Part shown: positions 35,948-46,058 of the stretch, piece by piece
Numbering within the stretch: the first letter of the stretch is position 1
Layout: the number at the start of each line of letters is the position of its first letter
Assembly (NCBI GenBank): GCA_020052415.1
Contig: JAGVPB010000042.1
Span: 62,001-126,000, forward strand
DNA from: Bacteroidales bacterium
GTDB taxonomy: Bacteria > Bacteroidota > Bacteroidia > Bacteroidales > JAADJA01
Reading direction: 5' to 3'
Length of the DNA stretch: 64,000 nucleotides
Position numbers and translations under genes: made by a program
Notes under the pieces: generated by a model
What the model was told of the DNA's origin: nothing
What the model saw: only the letters and a program-made list of their open reading frames with translations
Databases searched by the model: none

Positions 35948-36988
35948 CTATTTCCCTTTACCCAAAAACTCATCAATCCTGTTCAGTCCGTCAATCGCCT
36001 TTTCATAATTGGGGCTTAATTCCAATGCCTTCTTATAATCTTTCCTGGAATTCTCAATATCCTTCATCAGTTCATAAGCGAAACCACGGTTGTACCAGGC
36101 ATCGGTGTATTCAGGATTGAGTTCAATGGACCTGGTAAAATAATCCACCGCCTTGCTGAAATCCTTTAAATAGACAAGATTGATATAACCCATATTATAT
36201 AAGGCAAAATAGAATCCGTGATCCAGTTTCAGGAGGGTTTCATAAATGCTCAAAGCTTTTTCATATTCGCCGGTTTCCTGGTAAAACAGTGCAAGATAAT
36301 AATTCACCTCCGTATTGTCCGGGTCAAGGTTCAATGCGTTGTTAAAATACTCCACCGACAGCTTATTTTTTTTATCCGCATAAAGCAAACCCAATTGAAG
36401 ATGTGCATCGAAATAATCCTGATCAACGTCAATGGCTTTTTGAAAATTCCTGATGCTGTGCAGAGTGTCGCCATTTTCGAGCAAAACTACTCCACGGAAA
36501 AAATAAGCTTTCGGCTGAAATTCGTCGAACTTCATTACTTTATCAAGATATTCCACAGCTTTTTTATAATCCCTTATTACAACACAGATTTCCGCCGATT
36601 TTAACAAGGCCTGAACATCATCAGGTTTAAGTAAAATAGCCTTATCTAATGCTTCAATCGAAGGCTGGATTTTACCCATACCAAGACAGATGTCGGCAAG
36701 AGTAACAAAATAATCAGGTTGGGTCGAATCAATTTCAATAGAAGTGGTAATATCTTTCAGAGCTTCGTTGTACTGTTCCTTTTTAAGATAAAACTCAGCA
36801 CGCTCCTTATAAAGGCCTGCATTCATCGAATCATTCCTGATCCGGGAACTCAGTTCATCAGGATTTGTACCGGTAGAATCAGAAGGTTTACTGCTTTTTG
36901 TATCATTACCCTGTCGTGGATTTTGAATACATCCTGCAATCAAGGCTAAAAAAACCAAATAAAATATTACCCTCTTACGGAATATCAT
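35948..36988 (-). CDS. TPR-repeat lipoprotein
   Basis: This 346-residue protein starts at 36988 with MIFRKRVIFYLVFLALIAGC, a lipoprotein signal with lipobox IAGC (Cys20). An acidic/Ser-rich spacer precedes about eight TPR units (for example DYFDAHLQLGLLYADKKN, ALYNMGYINLVYLKDF). It should be anchored in the inner or outer membrane and bind proteins. It converges with feoAB and lies 78 bp after the recA stop. Function unknown. Confidence 0.8.
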   Translation of the reverse strand: MIFRKRVIFYLVFLALIAGCIQNPRQGNDTKSSKPSDSTGTNPDELSSRIRNDSMNAGLYKERAEFYLKKEQYNEALKDITTSIEIDSTQPDYFVTLADICLGMGKIQPSIEALDKAILLKPDDVQALLKSAEICVVIRDYKKAVEYLDKVMKFDEFQPKAYFFRGVVLLENGDTLHSIRNFQKAIDVDQDYFDAHLQLGLLYADKKNKLSVEYFNNALNLDPDNTEVNYYLALFYQETGEYEKALSIYETLLKLDHGFYFALYNMGYINLVYLKDFSKAVDYFTRSIELNPEYTDAWYNRGFAYELMKDIENSRKDYKKALELSPNYEKAIDGLNRIDEFLGKGK

Positions 36989-37066
36989 TTTAAATCTATC
37001 AATTAAAAAGAATTGACATTCGCAAAACAAGGAATACCAATTCTAATTATGAATTTTTTTTATTAA

Positions 37067-38077
37067 CTATTTCGATGCGATTTTCTGACGGATAAGCCCT
37101 TCGATTTCATCGGCAAGTTCCGGGTTATCGGCAAGCAAGCTCTTCACTGCGTCTCTTCCCTGCCCTAACTTGGTTTCACCGTAAGCATACCATGAGCCGC
37201 TTTTTTTCAGGATTTCATGGTCAACCCCAAGATCAACTATTTCACCGGTTTTTGAGATCCCTTGTCCAAAGACAATATCAAATTCGGCCTGGAGGAATGG
37301 AGGAGCAACTTTATTCTTCACCACTTTAACCCTGACACGGTTACCGGTAGTACGGTCTCCGTCTTTTATCTGGCTGATCTTTCTGATATCAAGTCGCACA
37401 GAAGCATAGAATTTCAGTGCATTTCCGCCGGTTGTAGTTTCAGGATTACCAAACATCACCCCTATTTTTTCCCTGAGCTGATTAATAAAAATACAGCAGG
37501 CGCCTGTTTTACTAATGGTCGAGGTGAGTTTTCTCAGCGCCTGCGACATAAGCCTGGCCTGCAAGCCCATTTTCGAATCGCCCATTTCACCCTCAATCTC
37601 ACTCCTGGGTGTGAGGGCAGCTACAGAATCAATAACGATGATATCAATTGCTCCTGACCGGATTAAATTTTCAGTGATCTCCAGAGCCTGCTCTCCATTA
37701 TCAGGCTGCGAAACCAAAAGGTTCTCGATATCCACACCCAGATTTTTAGCATAAAACCTGTCGAATGCATGTTCGGCATCAATGAAGGCAGCTATTCCGC
37801 CCTGCTTTTGTGCTTCTGCGATGGCCTGTATTGCAAGAGTTGTTTTCCCTGAAGATTCAGGGCCATAAATCTCTATTACACGTCCCTTAGGTAAGCCACC
37901 GATTCCTAGGGCAGCATCCAAACCTATTGAACCTGTCGAAATAGCTGGTATGCTTTCTATTGCTGCATCGCCCAGTTTCATGACCGTACCTTTTCCGTAC
38001 GATCTTTCAATTTTATCAAGGGTCAGTTGAAGAGCCTTGAGTTTTTCCTTGTTAACATCCTGTTCTTCTTTAGCCAT
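37067..38077 (-). CDS. recA: Recombinase A
   Basis: This 336-residue protein pairs DNA strands in homologous recombination and triggers the SOS response. Walker [10 protein letters not shown] (72-80), Walker B VIDSVAAL, loop [22 protein letters not shown] (split here), and [29 protein letters not shown] are all conserved. The gene follows bcp by 11 bp on the same strand and is probably read from the bcp promoter. No LexA-type operator was recognised upstream. Confidence 0.98.
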   Translation of the reverse strand: MAKEEQDVNKEKLKALQLTLDKIERSYGKGTVMKLGDAAIESIPAISTGSIGLDAALGIGGLPKGRVIEIYGPESSGKTTLAIQAIAEAQKQGGIAAFIDAEHAFDRFYAKNLGVDIENLLVSQPDNGEQALEITENLIRSGAIDIIVIDSVAALTPRSEIEGEMGDSKMGLQARLMSQALRKLTSTISKTGACCIFINQLREKIGVMFGNPETTTGGNALKFYASVRLDIRKISQIKDGDRTTGNRVRVKVVKNKVAPPFLQAEFDIVFGQGISKTGEIVDLGVDHEILKKSGSWYAYGETKLGQGRDAVKSLLADNPELADEIEGLIRQKIASK

Positions 38078-38088
38078 ATTTATTTTCT

Positions 38089-38553
38089 TTAAAGATTGTA
38101 TTCGTTTAATATTTGCTCTGTATGGTTGCTGGTATTCACTTTATCAAATATCATTTCTATAATGCCCTCCTCCGAGATTACAAAAGTTGTTCTGATGATA
38201 CCATCGAACGATCTGCCCATAAATTTTTTTGGACCCCAAACGCCGTAATCGAGGATCACCTTTTTATCGGTGTCAGGAATCAACGGGAATGGTAATTTAT
38301 GCTTCGTTATAAAACTCTTCTGTTTCGAAATATTATCGGCACTTACTCCCAATATTTTGAAGCCCTTCTCCATCAGTTCTGAATAATGATCCCTCAGATT
38401 ACAAGCCTCTGCAGTACATCCGGGAGTATTGGCTTTCGGATAAAAAAACAGGATCAGCTTGCTTCCCCTGTAACCTGCAAGTTTAACCATATTCCCATCC
38501 TGATCAACGGAATTAATATCAGGAGCTACATCACCAACTTTCAATGTTTTCAT
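38089..38553 (-). CDS. bcp: Thioredoxin-dependent peroxiredoxin, Bcp/PrxQ type
   Basis: This 154-residue peroxiredoxin reduces peroxides with two cysteines: the peroxidatic and resolving Cys lie in [19 protein letters not shown], five residues apart as in BCP/PrxQ. The N-terminal [14 protein letters not shown] and later [14 protein letters not shown] are also conserved. It is cytoplasmic. It precedes recA by 11 bp, joining oxidative defence and DNA repair in one transcript. A promoter with TATTTTTG and a TTG 16 bases further upstream lies 24 bp before the start. Confidence 0.95.
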   Translation of the reverse strand: MKTLKVGDVAPDINSVDQDGNMVKLAGYRGSKLILFFYPKANTPGCTAEACNLRDHYSELMEKGFKILGVSADNISKQKSFITKHKLPFPLIPDTDKKVILDYGVWGPKKFMGRSFDGIIRTTFVISEEGIIEMIFDKVNTSNHTEQILNEYNL

Positions 38554-38576
38554 ACAACATGGTTTTGCGATTCATA

Positions 38577-38603
38577 CAAAAATAGAATTTTAATCCTGAT
38601 CAA
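38577..38603 (-). promoter_or_regulatory. Probable promoter of bcp-recA
   Basis: On the minus strand TTG (38603-38601), a 16-base spacer and TATTTTTG (38584-38577). The spacer is two to three bases shorter than in the best matches. Confidence 0.4.
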
Positions 38604-38648
38604 TAATATATTGATCATGAAAATTATTAACAAAGTATTATTGTAGTG

Positions 38649-39299
38649 TTAATTTCGTTTCGAACCAAGCCTTTCAAAATATTTACACTGTTCATTTAAA
38701 CCGCACTCAGTACATAGCGGATTTCTGGCTTTACATATATACCGGCCATGAAGCAAAAGCCAATGATGGGCAAAACGAATTTTTTCTTCAGGAATATATT
38801 TCACTAATTGCATTTCCGTTTCATAGGGATTCCTGGCATTTGTTGTTAAACCGATTCTTGCCGCAACTCTGAAAATATGGGTATCCACAGCCATAGTTGG
38901 TTGCTGATAAACAACGGATGAAATTACATTCGCCGTCTTCCTTCCAACACCGGGCAACTCCTGCAATTCTTCTATATTGGAAGGCACCATACAATTGAAT
39001 TTTTCAACCAGCATCTTTGCCATGCCAATCAGGTTTTTAGCTTTGTTATTTGGATAGCTGCAACTTTTAATCTTTTCAAACACATCATTTACATTCGCCG
39101 CTGCCAATACTTTTTCATCGGGGAAAGCTTTGAAAAAACCAGGTGTAATCAAATTTACTCTTGTATCGGTGCACTGAGCTGATAAAACGACCGCTACGAT
39201 AAGTTCGTAAGCTGAGGAATATTCCAGTTCCGTTTCCGGTACAGGATTCTGACCTTCGAAAAAGGCTAAAACTCTTGAATATCTTTCTTTCTTTCTCAT
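38649..39299 (-). CDS. nth: Endonuclease III
   Basis: This 216-residue DNA glycosylase/AP lyase removes oxidised pyrimidines. The helix-hairpin-helix LPGVGRKTANV carries the catalytic Lys, AVDTHIFRVAARIG the catalytic Asp, and the C-terminal C-x6-C-x2-C-x5-C set (CKARNPLCTECGLNEQC) binds the [4Fe-4S] cluster. Length is normal. It sits 95 bp upstream of bcp on the same strand and completes a small repair cluster with recA and uvrA. Confidence 0.96.
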   Translation of the reverse strand: MRKKERYSRVLAFFEGQNPVPETELEYSSAYELIVAVVLSAQCTDTRVNLITPGFFKAFPDEKVLAAANVNDVFEKIKSCSYPNNKAKNLIGMAKMLVEKFNCMVPSNIEELQELPGVGRKTANVISSVVYQQPTMAVDTHIFRVAARIGLTTNARNPYETEMQLVKYIPEEKIRFAHHWLLLHGRYICKARNPLCTECGLNEQCKYFERLGSKRN

Positions 39300-39396
39300 C
39301 TGATAATGATTCTACTTTAATAAAAAACTCATTTAAACAAATTAAACAGTAGTATAAAATTAACAGTTAAAACTTAATCGAATGCTTTTGAAATAA

Positions 39397-39433
39397 AAAA
39401 GTCCCGGTAATCATTTTATCACCGGGACTTTCT
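39397..39433 (-). terminator. Rho-independent terminator, bidirectional type
   Basis: The stem AAAGTCCCGGT / ACCGGGACTTT with a 12-base loop is followed by six T on the minus strand. It ends the small gene at 39450-39707 and insulates nth. Confidence 0.85.
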
Positions 39434-39449
39434 TCTTCCTTATTTTTTT

Positions 39450-39707
39450 TTAATTCATCAAAAAGTTAAAGGATCCTGTTTTCTCTGTCTTTAAAACAAT
39501 AAGAGCACGGGAGTAATTCATGATGTTCTTAACGATTTTTTCATCAGGTGAGAACAACCATTTTTTACCTGTTGTGAGGGGGGTATTTAAATAATAATAC
39601 TCGTTTAAAACAGGTAGATTAATAGCTGAAAAACCATGTTCCTTCCCTTCTTCAGTTTCGTTGTAATTAAAAAAAAGTAAATCATTCAAGGTAAACGAAT
39701 TTTTCAT
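39450..39707 (-). CDS. Small protein of unknown function
   Basis: This 85-residue protein starts at an ATG at 39707 and ends just before a strong terminator, which supports it as a real gene. The sequence MKNSFTLNDLLFFNYNETEE... has no Cys motif, signal peptide or membrane helix. It is mildly reminiscent of small conserved Bacteroidales proteins, but I do not recognise the family. It lies between the sigma factor gene and nth on the same strand, with 160 bp of AT-rich DNA to the sigma factor stop. Confidence 0.55.
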   Translation of the reverse strand: MKNSFTLNDLLFFNYNETEEGKEHGFSAINLPVLNEYYYLNTPLTTGKKWLFSPDEKIVKNIMNYSRALIVLKTEKTGSFNFLMN

Positions 39708-39869
39708 AGGCTACTGCATTAGATTGACATTTTCATACAGTAGCAAACGCAATAGAATTTTAATTATTTTGGGGAGGATGAAAAATTGTTTTAGCCAAAT
39801 ACTTTAACCTATTTCAATTTATTTTAAAACAAATCGAAATAGTGATAATTTAAAAATGCAATAAAGTCT

Positions 39870-40460
39870 TTAATGGGTAAGGACTATATTCTTTTCTGAT
39901 ATCAGTTTACGCAGGTTTATCAGTGCATATCGCATTCTTCCCAGAGCAGTATTTATACTCACATCCGTAACCTCGGCAATATCCTTAAAGCTCATTTCGG
40001 CATAATGCCTCATGTAAAGAACTTCACGCTGCTCTGCAGGTAACAGTTCTATCAGTTTTCTGACGTCTTTATGAATTTGCTCTGTAATTATTCGGTCTTC
40101 AATTGACTCCTCCATTATATTGAGGTTATCAAAAATGTCGAAATCTTCATTTTTGCTGTTGTCAATAACAGGTATTCTGTTTGATTTCCTGAAATGATCT
40201 ATGATCAGGTTGTGGGCAATCCGCATTACCCATTGCAGGAACTTACCCTCCTCATTATACGAACCTGCCCGGATCGTATTGATGACTTTTATAAAAGTAT
40301 CCTGGAATAAATCATCTGCCAATTCCTTATTTTTTGTAATCATAAGAATATAGGCGTAAACCCGGTTTTGATGTCGGCTGATAAGGTTTTCAAGGCTTGA
40401 ATGATCACCTTCTAAATACCTACCTATAAGCTCTCTATCGCTGTATTGCTGAGCCTTCAT
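39870..40460 (-). CDS. RNA polymerase ECF-type sigma factor
   Basis: This 196-residue sigma-70 family protein has region 2 (residues 10-95; ADDLFQDTFIKVINTIRAG, GKFLQWVMRIAHNLIIDHFRK) and region 4 (130-190; LPAEQREVLYMRHYAEMSFKDIAEVTDVSINTALGRMRYAL, split here). There is no region 1.1 or 3, as in ECF sigma factors. No anti-sigma gene follows. Its promoter is of the housekeeping type and is interleaved with that of uvrA, with a leader of about 107 bases. The regulon is unknown; envelope stress or growth-phase control is usual for this group. Confidence 0.92.
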   Translation of the reverse strand: MKAQQYSDRELIGRYLEGDHSSLENLISRHQNRVYAYILMITKNKELADDLFQDTFIKVINTIRAGSYNEEGKFLQWVMRIAHNLIIDHFRKSNRIPVIDNSKNEDFDIFDNLNIMEESIEDRIITEQIHKDVRKLIELLPAEQREVLYMRHYAEMSFKDIAEVTDVSINTALGRMRYALINLRKLISEKNIVLTH

Positions 40461-40573
40461 ATGTACCTCCTTTTTTTAGGATTAATAGGTAGAATTTAAA
40501 CTATAGGCAAACCTCCTGAAATTTTAGATATTAGTAAAACAAATAACTATGAGAAATTGTTCCAATAATCTTG

Positions 40574-40604
40574 CAAAACTAACATAATATTAATTGACAT
40601 GCAA
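40574..40604 (-). promoter_or_regulatory. Promoter of the ECF sigma factor gene
   Basis: On the minus strand TTG (40604-40602), a 20-base spacer and TAGTTTTG (40581-40574). The -33 box of uvrA falls inside this spacer. Confidence 0.6.
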
Positions 40605-40622
40605 ATTTAATTAATAATTTTG
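40594..40622 (+). promoter_or_regulatory. Promoter of uvrA
   Basis: TTG at 40594-40596, an 18-base spacer and TAATTTTG at 40615-40622. Transcription would start near 40629, leaving a leader of only about 11 bases. Confidence 0.65.
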
Positions 40623-40639
40623 ACCGGTTATCTTAAAAA

Positions 40640-43468
40640 ATGTTAAAGTACGACCTTTCAAATTACGATCCGCGGGAATATATTATAATAAAAGGAGCAA
40701 GAGTTCATAATTTAAAGAATATTGATCTTGCCATTCCTAAAAATAAACTTATAGTCATAACAGGGCTTTCCGGATCCGGAAAATCTTCTCTCGCTTTCGA
40801 TACTTTATTTGCAGATGGACAGAGGCGCTATGTCGAAAGCCTGAGCTCCTATGCAAGGCAATTCCTCGGACGAATGAGCAAACCGGAAGTGGACTATATA
40901 AAAGGAATTTCACCTGCAATTGCTATAGAACAAAGGGTTAATTCCAGAAATCCAAGGTCAACCGTAGGAACCTCAACCGAAATATATGAATACCTCAAAC
41001 TGCTTTTTGCACGAACAGGCAAAACATTCTCACCTGTATCAGGAAAACCAGTAGAGCGATTTACCGTCACAATGGTTACTGATTTTATTATTTCCCAAAA
41101 TGCAGGTTCAAAAATCCTTATTTATTGCCCAATGGAACTGAGTAAAAACGGCAGAACAGTTAAGGAGCATCTTTCGGTTTTATTGCAACAGGGATTTAAC
41201 AGGTTAAAAATTAATGGAGATATTCTCAGAATAGACGAAGTCATTAGAAAAGACTTGCCTGACTTCGATAAAATTGACATAATTATTGATCGGATTATAA
41301 TTCATGAAAAGGATAATGATCTGAGGTCGAGACTGGCAGATTCTTTACAAATAGCCTTTTACGAAGGGCATGGAACATGTCTTATCGAAGTGGAAAATGG
41401 TGGCGAAATCATAACCTCGGAATTTTCGAACAGGTTTGAGGCTGACGGGATTGAGTTTGAAGAACCGTCAATTAATCTGTTCAGTTTTAATAATCCGTAT
41501 GGGGCCTGCAAGAAATGCGAAGGCTTTGGAACTGTGATTGGAATTGACCCTGATTTGGTGATCCCCAATAAAAATCTTTCGGTTTATGAGGATGCAGTTG
41601 CATGCTGGAAAGGTGATAAAATGAGTGAATGGAAAGAACAGCTTGTGAAAAATGCTTACAAATTTGACTTCCCGATCCACCGTCCGTATTATGAACTTAC
41701 CCATGAACAGCAAAATCTTTTATGGACAGGAAATGAATATTTCAATGGAATCAATGACTTCTTTATTTATGTTGAGGAGCAAACCTATAAAATCCAATAT
41801 CGGGTCATGCTTTCGAGGTACCGGGGAAAAACTGTTTGTCCCGACTGTAAAGGAACCCGGTTGAGAAAGGATGCCGGTTACGTTAAAATAGCTGGTAAAT
41901 CAATCAATGAATTTGTATTATCGCCTGTAAGTGATTTGCTGACATTTTTTAAGACAATTGAACTGAATGATTTTGACATGCAAGTTTCTGATAGGCTTAT
42001 TGTTGAAATTACTAACCGCTTGTCGTACCTTGAGGATGTCGGTTTGGGATACCTGACATTGAACCGGCTTTCGAACAGCCTTTCAGGGGGCGAGGCTCAA
42101 CGCATCAATCTCGCTACTTCGCTCGGAAGCAGCCTTGTAGGATCACTATATATCCTGGATGAGCCAAGCATCGGACTGCATCCACGGGACACAAAAAGAC
42201 TGATTAATATTTTAAAGAAGCTGCGCGACACAGGTAATACGGTTATTGTGGTTGAACATGAAGAAGAAATTATAAAAGAGGCTGATGAAATTATTGATAT
42301 TGGACCATTGGCCGGCACACATGGCGGGGAACTGATCTTTCAGGGGAAGTATGAAGAGCTGATTAACTCAGAAGACAGCCTTACTGCGAAGTATCTCACA
42401 AAAAGATTAAAAATTGATTTACCACCATCGAGGCGACGATGGAAAGAATTTATTGAGATCAGCGGAGCGAGGGAAAATAATTTAAAAGGCATCAATATCA
42501 GGATACCATTAAATGTTTATACAGTCGTAACAGGCGTAAGCGGTTCCGGGAAAACATCCCTGGTTAAAAACATTTTATATCCTGCCCTCCGAAAGATGTA
42601 CGGCGGATATGGTGAAAAGACCGGAAAATTCGACAGAATCGCCGGAGATTACAACAGGATTGCGAATGTGGAGATGGTTGATCAGAATCCAATAGGCAGA
42701 TCTTCGAGGTCAAATCCGGCTACCTATCTGAAAGCTTATGATGAGATCAGGACTTTGTTTTCAAATCAGCCGCTGGCTAAACTGAGAGGTTATAAACCAG
42801 GTTTTTTCTCCTTTAATATCGAAGGTGGCCGCTGTGAGGAATGTGAAGGTGAAGGCGTTGTTAAAATTGAAATGCAGTTTATGGCTGATATTTTTCTTAG
42901 CTGTGAAAGCTGTGGAGGCAAAAGGTTCAGGGAAGAAGTACTTGATATCAAATATCGGGAAAAGGATATCAACGATATATTAAAAATGACAATTAACCAG
43001 GCAATTGATTTTTTTTCCAGTACTCCCGGACAACATTCTGCTGAAAGAAAGATCACGGAAAAACTAAAACCTCTGCAGGATGTAGGTCTCGGATACCTTG
43101 GACTTGGCCAACCATCAAGCACACTTAGCGGTGGCGAGGCTCAAAGGGTAAAACTCGCATATTTCCTTTCAAAGGGAATAAGTGAAGCACCGACACTTTT
43201 TATTTTTGATGAACCTACGACCGGATTACACTTTCATGATATATCAAGGTTACATTCCGCTTTTCATGCATTGATTGAGAAAGGCCACACCATTCTTGTA
43301 ATTGAACACAATATGGAAGTGATCAAATGTGCTGATTGGATCATTGACCTTGGTCCCGAGGGTGGAGAAAAAGGAGGTTATGTAGTTTTTGAAGGGACAC
43401 CTGAAGAATTAATTAAATCGCAGAATTCCTATACGGCTCAATACCTGAAAGAAAAAATCCTTTCGTAA
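40640..43468 (+). CDS. uvrA: Excinuclease ABC subunit A
   Basis: This 942-residue DNA-damage sensor has two ABC ATPase halves. Walker A sites are GLSGSGKSS near residue 41 and GVSGSGKTS near 632; signatures are LSGGEAQRI near 478 and LSGGEAQRV near 830; zinc modules are CKKCEGFG with CPDCKGTR and CEECEGEG with CESCGGKR. UvrA loads UvrB at lesions in nucleotide excision repair. Full length, complete and read from its own promoter. It is divergent from the sigma factor gene. Confidence 0.98.
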   Translation: MLKYDLSNYDPREYIIIKGARVHNLKNIDLAIPKNKLIVITGLSGSGKSSLAFDTLFADGQRRYVESLSSYARQFLGRMSKPEVDYIKGISPAIAIEQRVNSRNPRSTVGTSTEIYEYLKLLFARTGKTFSPVSGKPVERFTVTMVTDFIISQNAGSKILIYCPMELSKNGRTVKEHLSVLLQQGFNRLKINGDILRIDEVIRKDLPDFDKIDIIIDRIIIHEKDNDLRSRLADSLQIAFYEGHGTCLIEVENGGEIITSEFSNRFEADGIEFEEPSINLFSFNNPYGACKKCEGFGTVIGIDPDLVIPNKNLSVYEDAVACWKGDKMSEWKEQLVKNAYKFDFPIHRPYYELTHEQQNLLWTGNEYFNGINDFFIYVEEQTYKIQYRVMLSRYRGKTVCPDCKGTRLRKDAGYVKIAGKSINEFVLSPVSDLLTFFKTIELNDFDMQVSDRLIVEITNRLSYLEDVGLGYLTLNRLSNSLSGGEAQRINLATSLGSSLVGSLYILDEPSIGLHPRDTKRLINILKKLRDTGNTVIVVEHEEEIIKEADEIIDIGPLAGTHGGELIFQGKYEELINSEDSLTAKYLTKRLKIDLPPSRRRWKEFIEISGARENNLKGINIRIPLNVYTVVTGVSGSGKTSLVKNILYPALRKMYGGYGEKTGKFDRIAGDYNRIANVEMVDQNPIGRSSRSNPATYLKAYDEIRTLFSNQPLAKLRGYKPGFFSFNIEGGRCEECEGEGVVKIEMQFMADIFLSCESCGGKRFREEVLDIKYREKDINDILKMTINQAIDFFSSTPGQHSAERKITEKLKPLQDVGLGYLGLGQPSSTLSGGEAQRVKLAYFLSKGISEAPTLFIFDEPTTGLHFHDISRLHSAFHALIEKGHTILVIEHNMEVIKCADWIIDLGPEGGEKGGYVVFEGTPEELIKSQNSYTAQYLKEKILS

Positions 43469-43558
43469 TGAGTCCGGGTTTAATGTGATCTTCAATTATA
43501 AAATTTGCCATGATTTCTATTTTCGTATTTTTACAACATAGTTGCACTAATTTATAAA

Positions 43559-44455
43559 ATGGCAAGGTATAAAAGGGAATCGTTAATCCGGAAGTTTCTT
43601 ATTATTCCGGTTTTATTCATTTTAATTGCATCCTGTAATCCAATCCGGGAGCAAAATGGAAAGCCTGTAATTACAGTAAGCATTATGCCTCAAAAATTCT
43701 TTATCGAAAAAATAGCCGGTGATAAATTTCTAATTAACGTGATGGTTCCGCCCGGAGCAAGTCACGAAAATTACGATCCGACACCCGGGCAGATTGCAGC
43801 TCTTTCTAATACAACCGTATATTTCAGAATTGGAAATATCGAATTTGAAAATATATGGATCAATAAATTCTCGGATATTTATCCCAACCTTAATATCGTT
43901 GACCTTTCGACCCATCTTCAGTTAATCAGAAATCCGAATGCTCACGATAATCATGCTCAGAGTGAACCTCACACCTGGATGTCGCCAGCAAATGTTGAAA
44001 TCATGGCGAAGGATATTTACGAAACCCTCGCGGTAATAGACAGGGAAAATGAAAATTATTACAAGTTGAGGTGCGACTCTTATATTGCTGAAATTGATTC
44101 CATAAACGAAATAATCAAATCAAAATTTCAAAACATCAAATCATCAGGATTCATTATTTACCATCCGGCACTAACATATTATGCAAGGGATTATGGGTTG
44201 AATCAATACCCGCTTGAAATTGAAGGTAAAAGTCCTTCGGCATTTATTATCAGGCAACTCATTGAGATATCCAGAAAAGAAAATATAAGAACCATTGTTG
44301 TTCAAAAACAATTTGATCAATCAAAGGCTCAAATAATTGCGGATGAAACCGGAGGTAAAATCATTTCTATTGATCCTTTGGATTACAACTGGTCGAGCCA
44401 GATACTTGAAATAACTGATAAACTATCATCTTCATTAAAGGCTGAACACCTATGA
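43559..44455 (+). CDS. Zinc/manganese ABC transporter, substrate-binding lipoprotein
   Basis: This 298-residue protein has a lipoprotein signal (lipobox LIASC, Cys25) and a ZnuA/TroA fold. Metal ligands are likely His in PPGASHENYDPTP, His in SEPHTWMSP, His in IIYHPALTYYARDYG and an acidic residue near the end. A short His-rich stretch (HDNHAQSEPH) lies before the second ligand. It feeds the ATPase and permease genes that follow. It overlaps the ATPase gene by four bases (ATGA). A weak promoter (TTG, 17 bases, TATTTTTA) lies at 43505-43532. Zinc or manganese cannot be told apart by sequence. Confidence 0.9.
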   Translation: MARYKRESLIRKFLIIPVLFILIASCNPIREQNGKPVITVSIMPQKFFIEKIAGDKFLINVMVPPGASHENYDPTPGQIAALSNTTVYFRIGNIEFENIWINKFSDIYPNLNIVDLSTHLQLIRNPNAHDNHAQSEPHTWMSPANVEIMAKDIYETLAVIDRENENYYKLRCDSYIAEIDSINEIIKSKFQNIKSSGFIIYHPALTYYARDYGLNQYPLEIEGKSPSAFIIRQLIEISRKENIRTIVVQKQFDQSKAQIIADETGGKIISIDPLDYNWSSQILEITDKLSSSLKAEHL

Positions 44456-45216
44456 GTGACAATTCAATTCTTCTGGAAATAGATAATATAACCGCCGGCT
44501 ATAATGGTGAAGTAATTATCAAAAACGCCCGGTTCAACGTTTTTGAAAAAGATTTCATCGGAGTCATTGGTCCGAACGGAGGGGGTAAAACAACCCTGAT
44601 CAAAACCATACTCGGATTGATTAAGCCATTTAGCGGTCAGATTAAATATTACGGAGAAAATAGCAATGATCAGTTAATTGGTTATTTACCGCAGGTCCAT
44701 TATGTTGATAAGAAATTTCCGATTTCTGTCAGGGATGTGGTACTTTCAGGCTTGATGAGCAAAAACAGGATGATCAAAAGGTTCACCAAAAAGGAAAAGT
44801 TGAAAGCGGATGAAGAAATGGAGAAAATGGGCATATCAGGTATAAGGAAAAAACCTATCGGGGAACTTTCAGGAGGTCAGTTGCAAAGGACTTTTTTATG
44901 CCGATCCTTAATTTCTTCTCCCCAGCTTTTGATCCTTGATGAACCGAATAACAACGTGGACAATAAATTTGAGAGCGATTTATACAAAATCCTTCGGGAA
45001 TTGAACAAAACTATTGCAATCATGATGGTATCTCACGATATCGGGATTATCTCCACCTATATAAAAACTATTGTTTGTGTGAACAGGGATGTTCATTACC
45101 ATCAATCAAACATTATAAATGAAGAACAACTGAGGGCATACAATTGTCCGATACAACTGATCACTCACGGAGAAATACCTCATACGGTTTTAAAAACACA
45201 TGTGCACGACCATTAA
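44452..45216 (+). CDS. Zinc/manganese ABC transporter, ATPase
   Basis: This 254-residue ABC ATPase has Walker A GPNGGGKTT near residue 41, a Q-loop, signature LSGGQLQR near 143, Walker B LLILDEPNNNVD near 163 and the switch His in MVSHD. It powers metal import through the permease that follows. The start overlaps the binding-protein stop, so the genes are translationally coupled. The C-terminus is His-rich (HTVLKTHVHDH), which may sense or hold metal. Confidence 0.93.
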   Translation: MSDNSILLEIDNITAGYNGEVIIKNARFNVFEKDFIGVIGPNGGGKTTLIKTILGLIKPFSGQIKYYGENSNDQLIGYLPQVHYVDKKFPISVRDVVLSGLMSKNRMIKRFTKKEKLKADEEMEKMGISGIRKKPIGELSGGQLQRTFLCRSLISSPQLLILDEPNNNVDNKFESDLYKILRELNKTIAIMMVSHDIGIISTYIKTIVCVNRDVHYHQSNIINEEQLRAYNCPIQLITHGEIPHTVLKTHVHDH

Positions 45217-45230
45217 TAAACTCCTGAAAG

Positions 45231-46058
45231 ATGCTTATTGAATTATTCAGTTACAAGTTTTTTATTAATGCGATAATTGCTTCATTGCTAACAAGTATTT
45301 CCTGCGGAATAATCGGGACTTACATTGTATCAAAAAGGATAGTATTTATCAGTGGAGGAATTACCCATGCGTCTTTCGGAGGAATTGGGCTGGGGTATTT
45401 TTTGGGAATTAATCCGATAATCGGTGCAATTACTTTCAGCATTATGTCGGCTTTGGGAATTGAATTTATGTCGAAGAAAACCGATATCAGGGAAGACTCG
45501 GCAATTGCTATTATGTGGTCGTTCGGGATGGCATTGGGTATCATATTCATTTTTCTTACCCCGGGTTATGCCCCAAACCTGATGAATTATCTTTTCGGAA
45601 ACATACTCACAGTTTCCAGACTCGATATATATCTTTCCTTATGTCTGGCCTTAGGAATATCAATATTCTTTATTTTATTTTATAAACCTATTATTTATAT
45701 TTCCTTCGATGAAGAGTTTTCGAGAACCAGGAAAATAAGGGTAAATATTCTCAATTATATTCTCATAAGTTTTGTAGCCCTCACCATTGTTCTGAGTATT
45801 AAAGTTGCCGGTATCATCCTTGTAATTTCTCTTCTAACCATCCCGCAGGCTTCGGTGAATCTTTTTTTTAAAGACTTTAAAAAAATAATATGGTATTCGA
45901 TACTGGTAGGATTTTCAGGCTCAATGGGAGGACTTTTGGTTTCATATTATCTTGATATTCCTTCGGGTGCAGCTATCATTTTTATGCTGGTAATTATTTT
46001 TATTTTATTTAAAATTTATAGCCAATTTAAAAAGTCATTATCACCATCCGGCGGTTGA
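45231..46058 (+). CDS. Zinc/manganese ABC transporter, permease
   Basis: This 275-residue inner membrane protein has about eight helices and the ABC-3 family marks: GTYIVSKRIVFISGGITHASFGGIGLGY near the N-terminus (split here) and AGIILVISLLTIPQA near residue 190. It is 14 bp after the ATPase gene and completes the metal uptake operon. The C-terminus ends in KKSLSPSGG. Confidence 0.92.
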   Translation: MLIELFSYKFFINAIIASLLTSISCGIIGTYIVSKRIVFISGGITHASFGGIGLGYFLGINPIIGAITFSIMSALGIEFMSKKTDIREDSAIAIMWSFGMALGIIFIFLTPGYAPNLMNYLFGNILTVSRLDIYLSLCLALGISIFFILFYKPIIYISFDEEFSRTRKIRVNILNYILISFVALTIVLSIKVAGIILVISLLTIPQASVNLFFKDFKKIIWYSILVGFSGSMGGLLVSYYLDIPSGAAIIFMLVIIFILFKIYSQFKKSLSPSGG

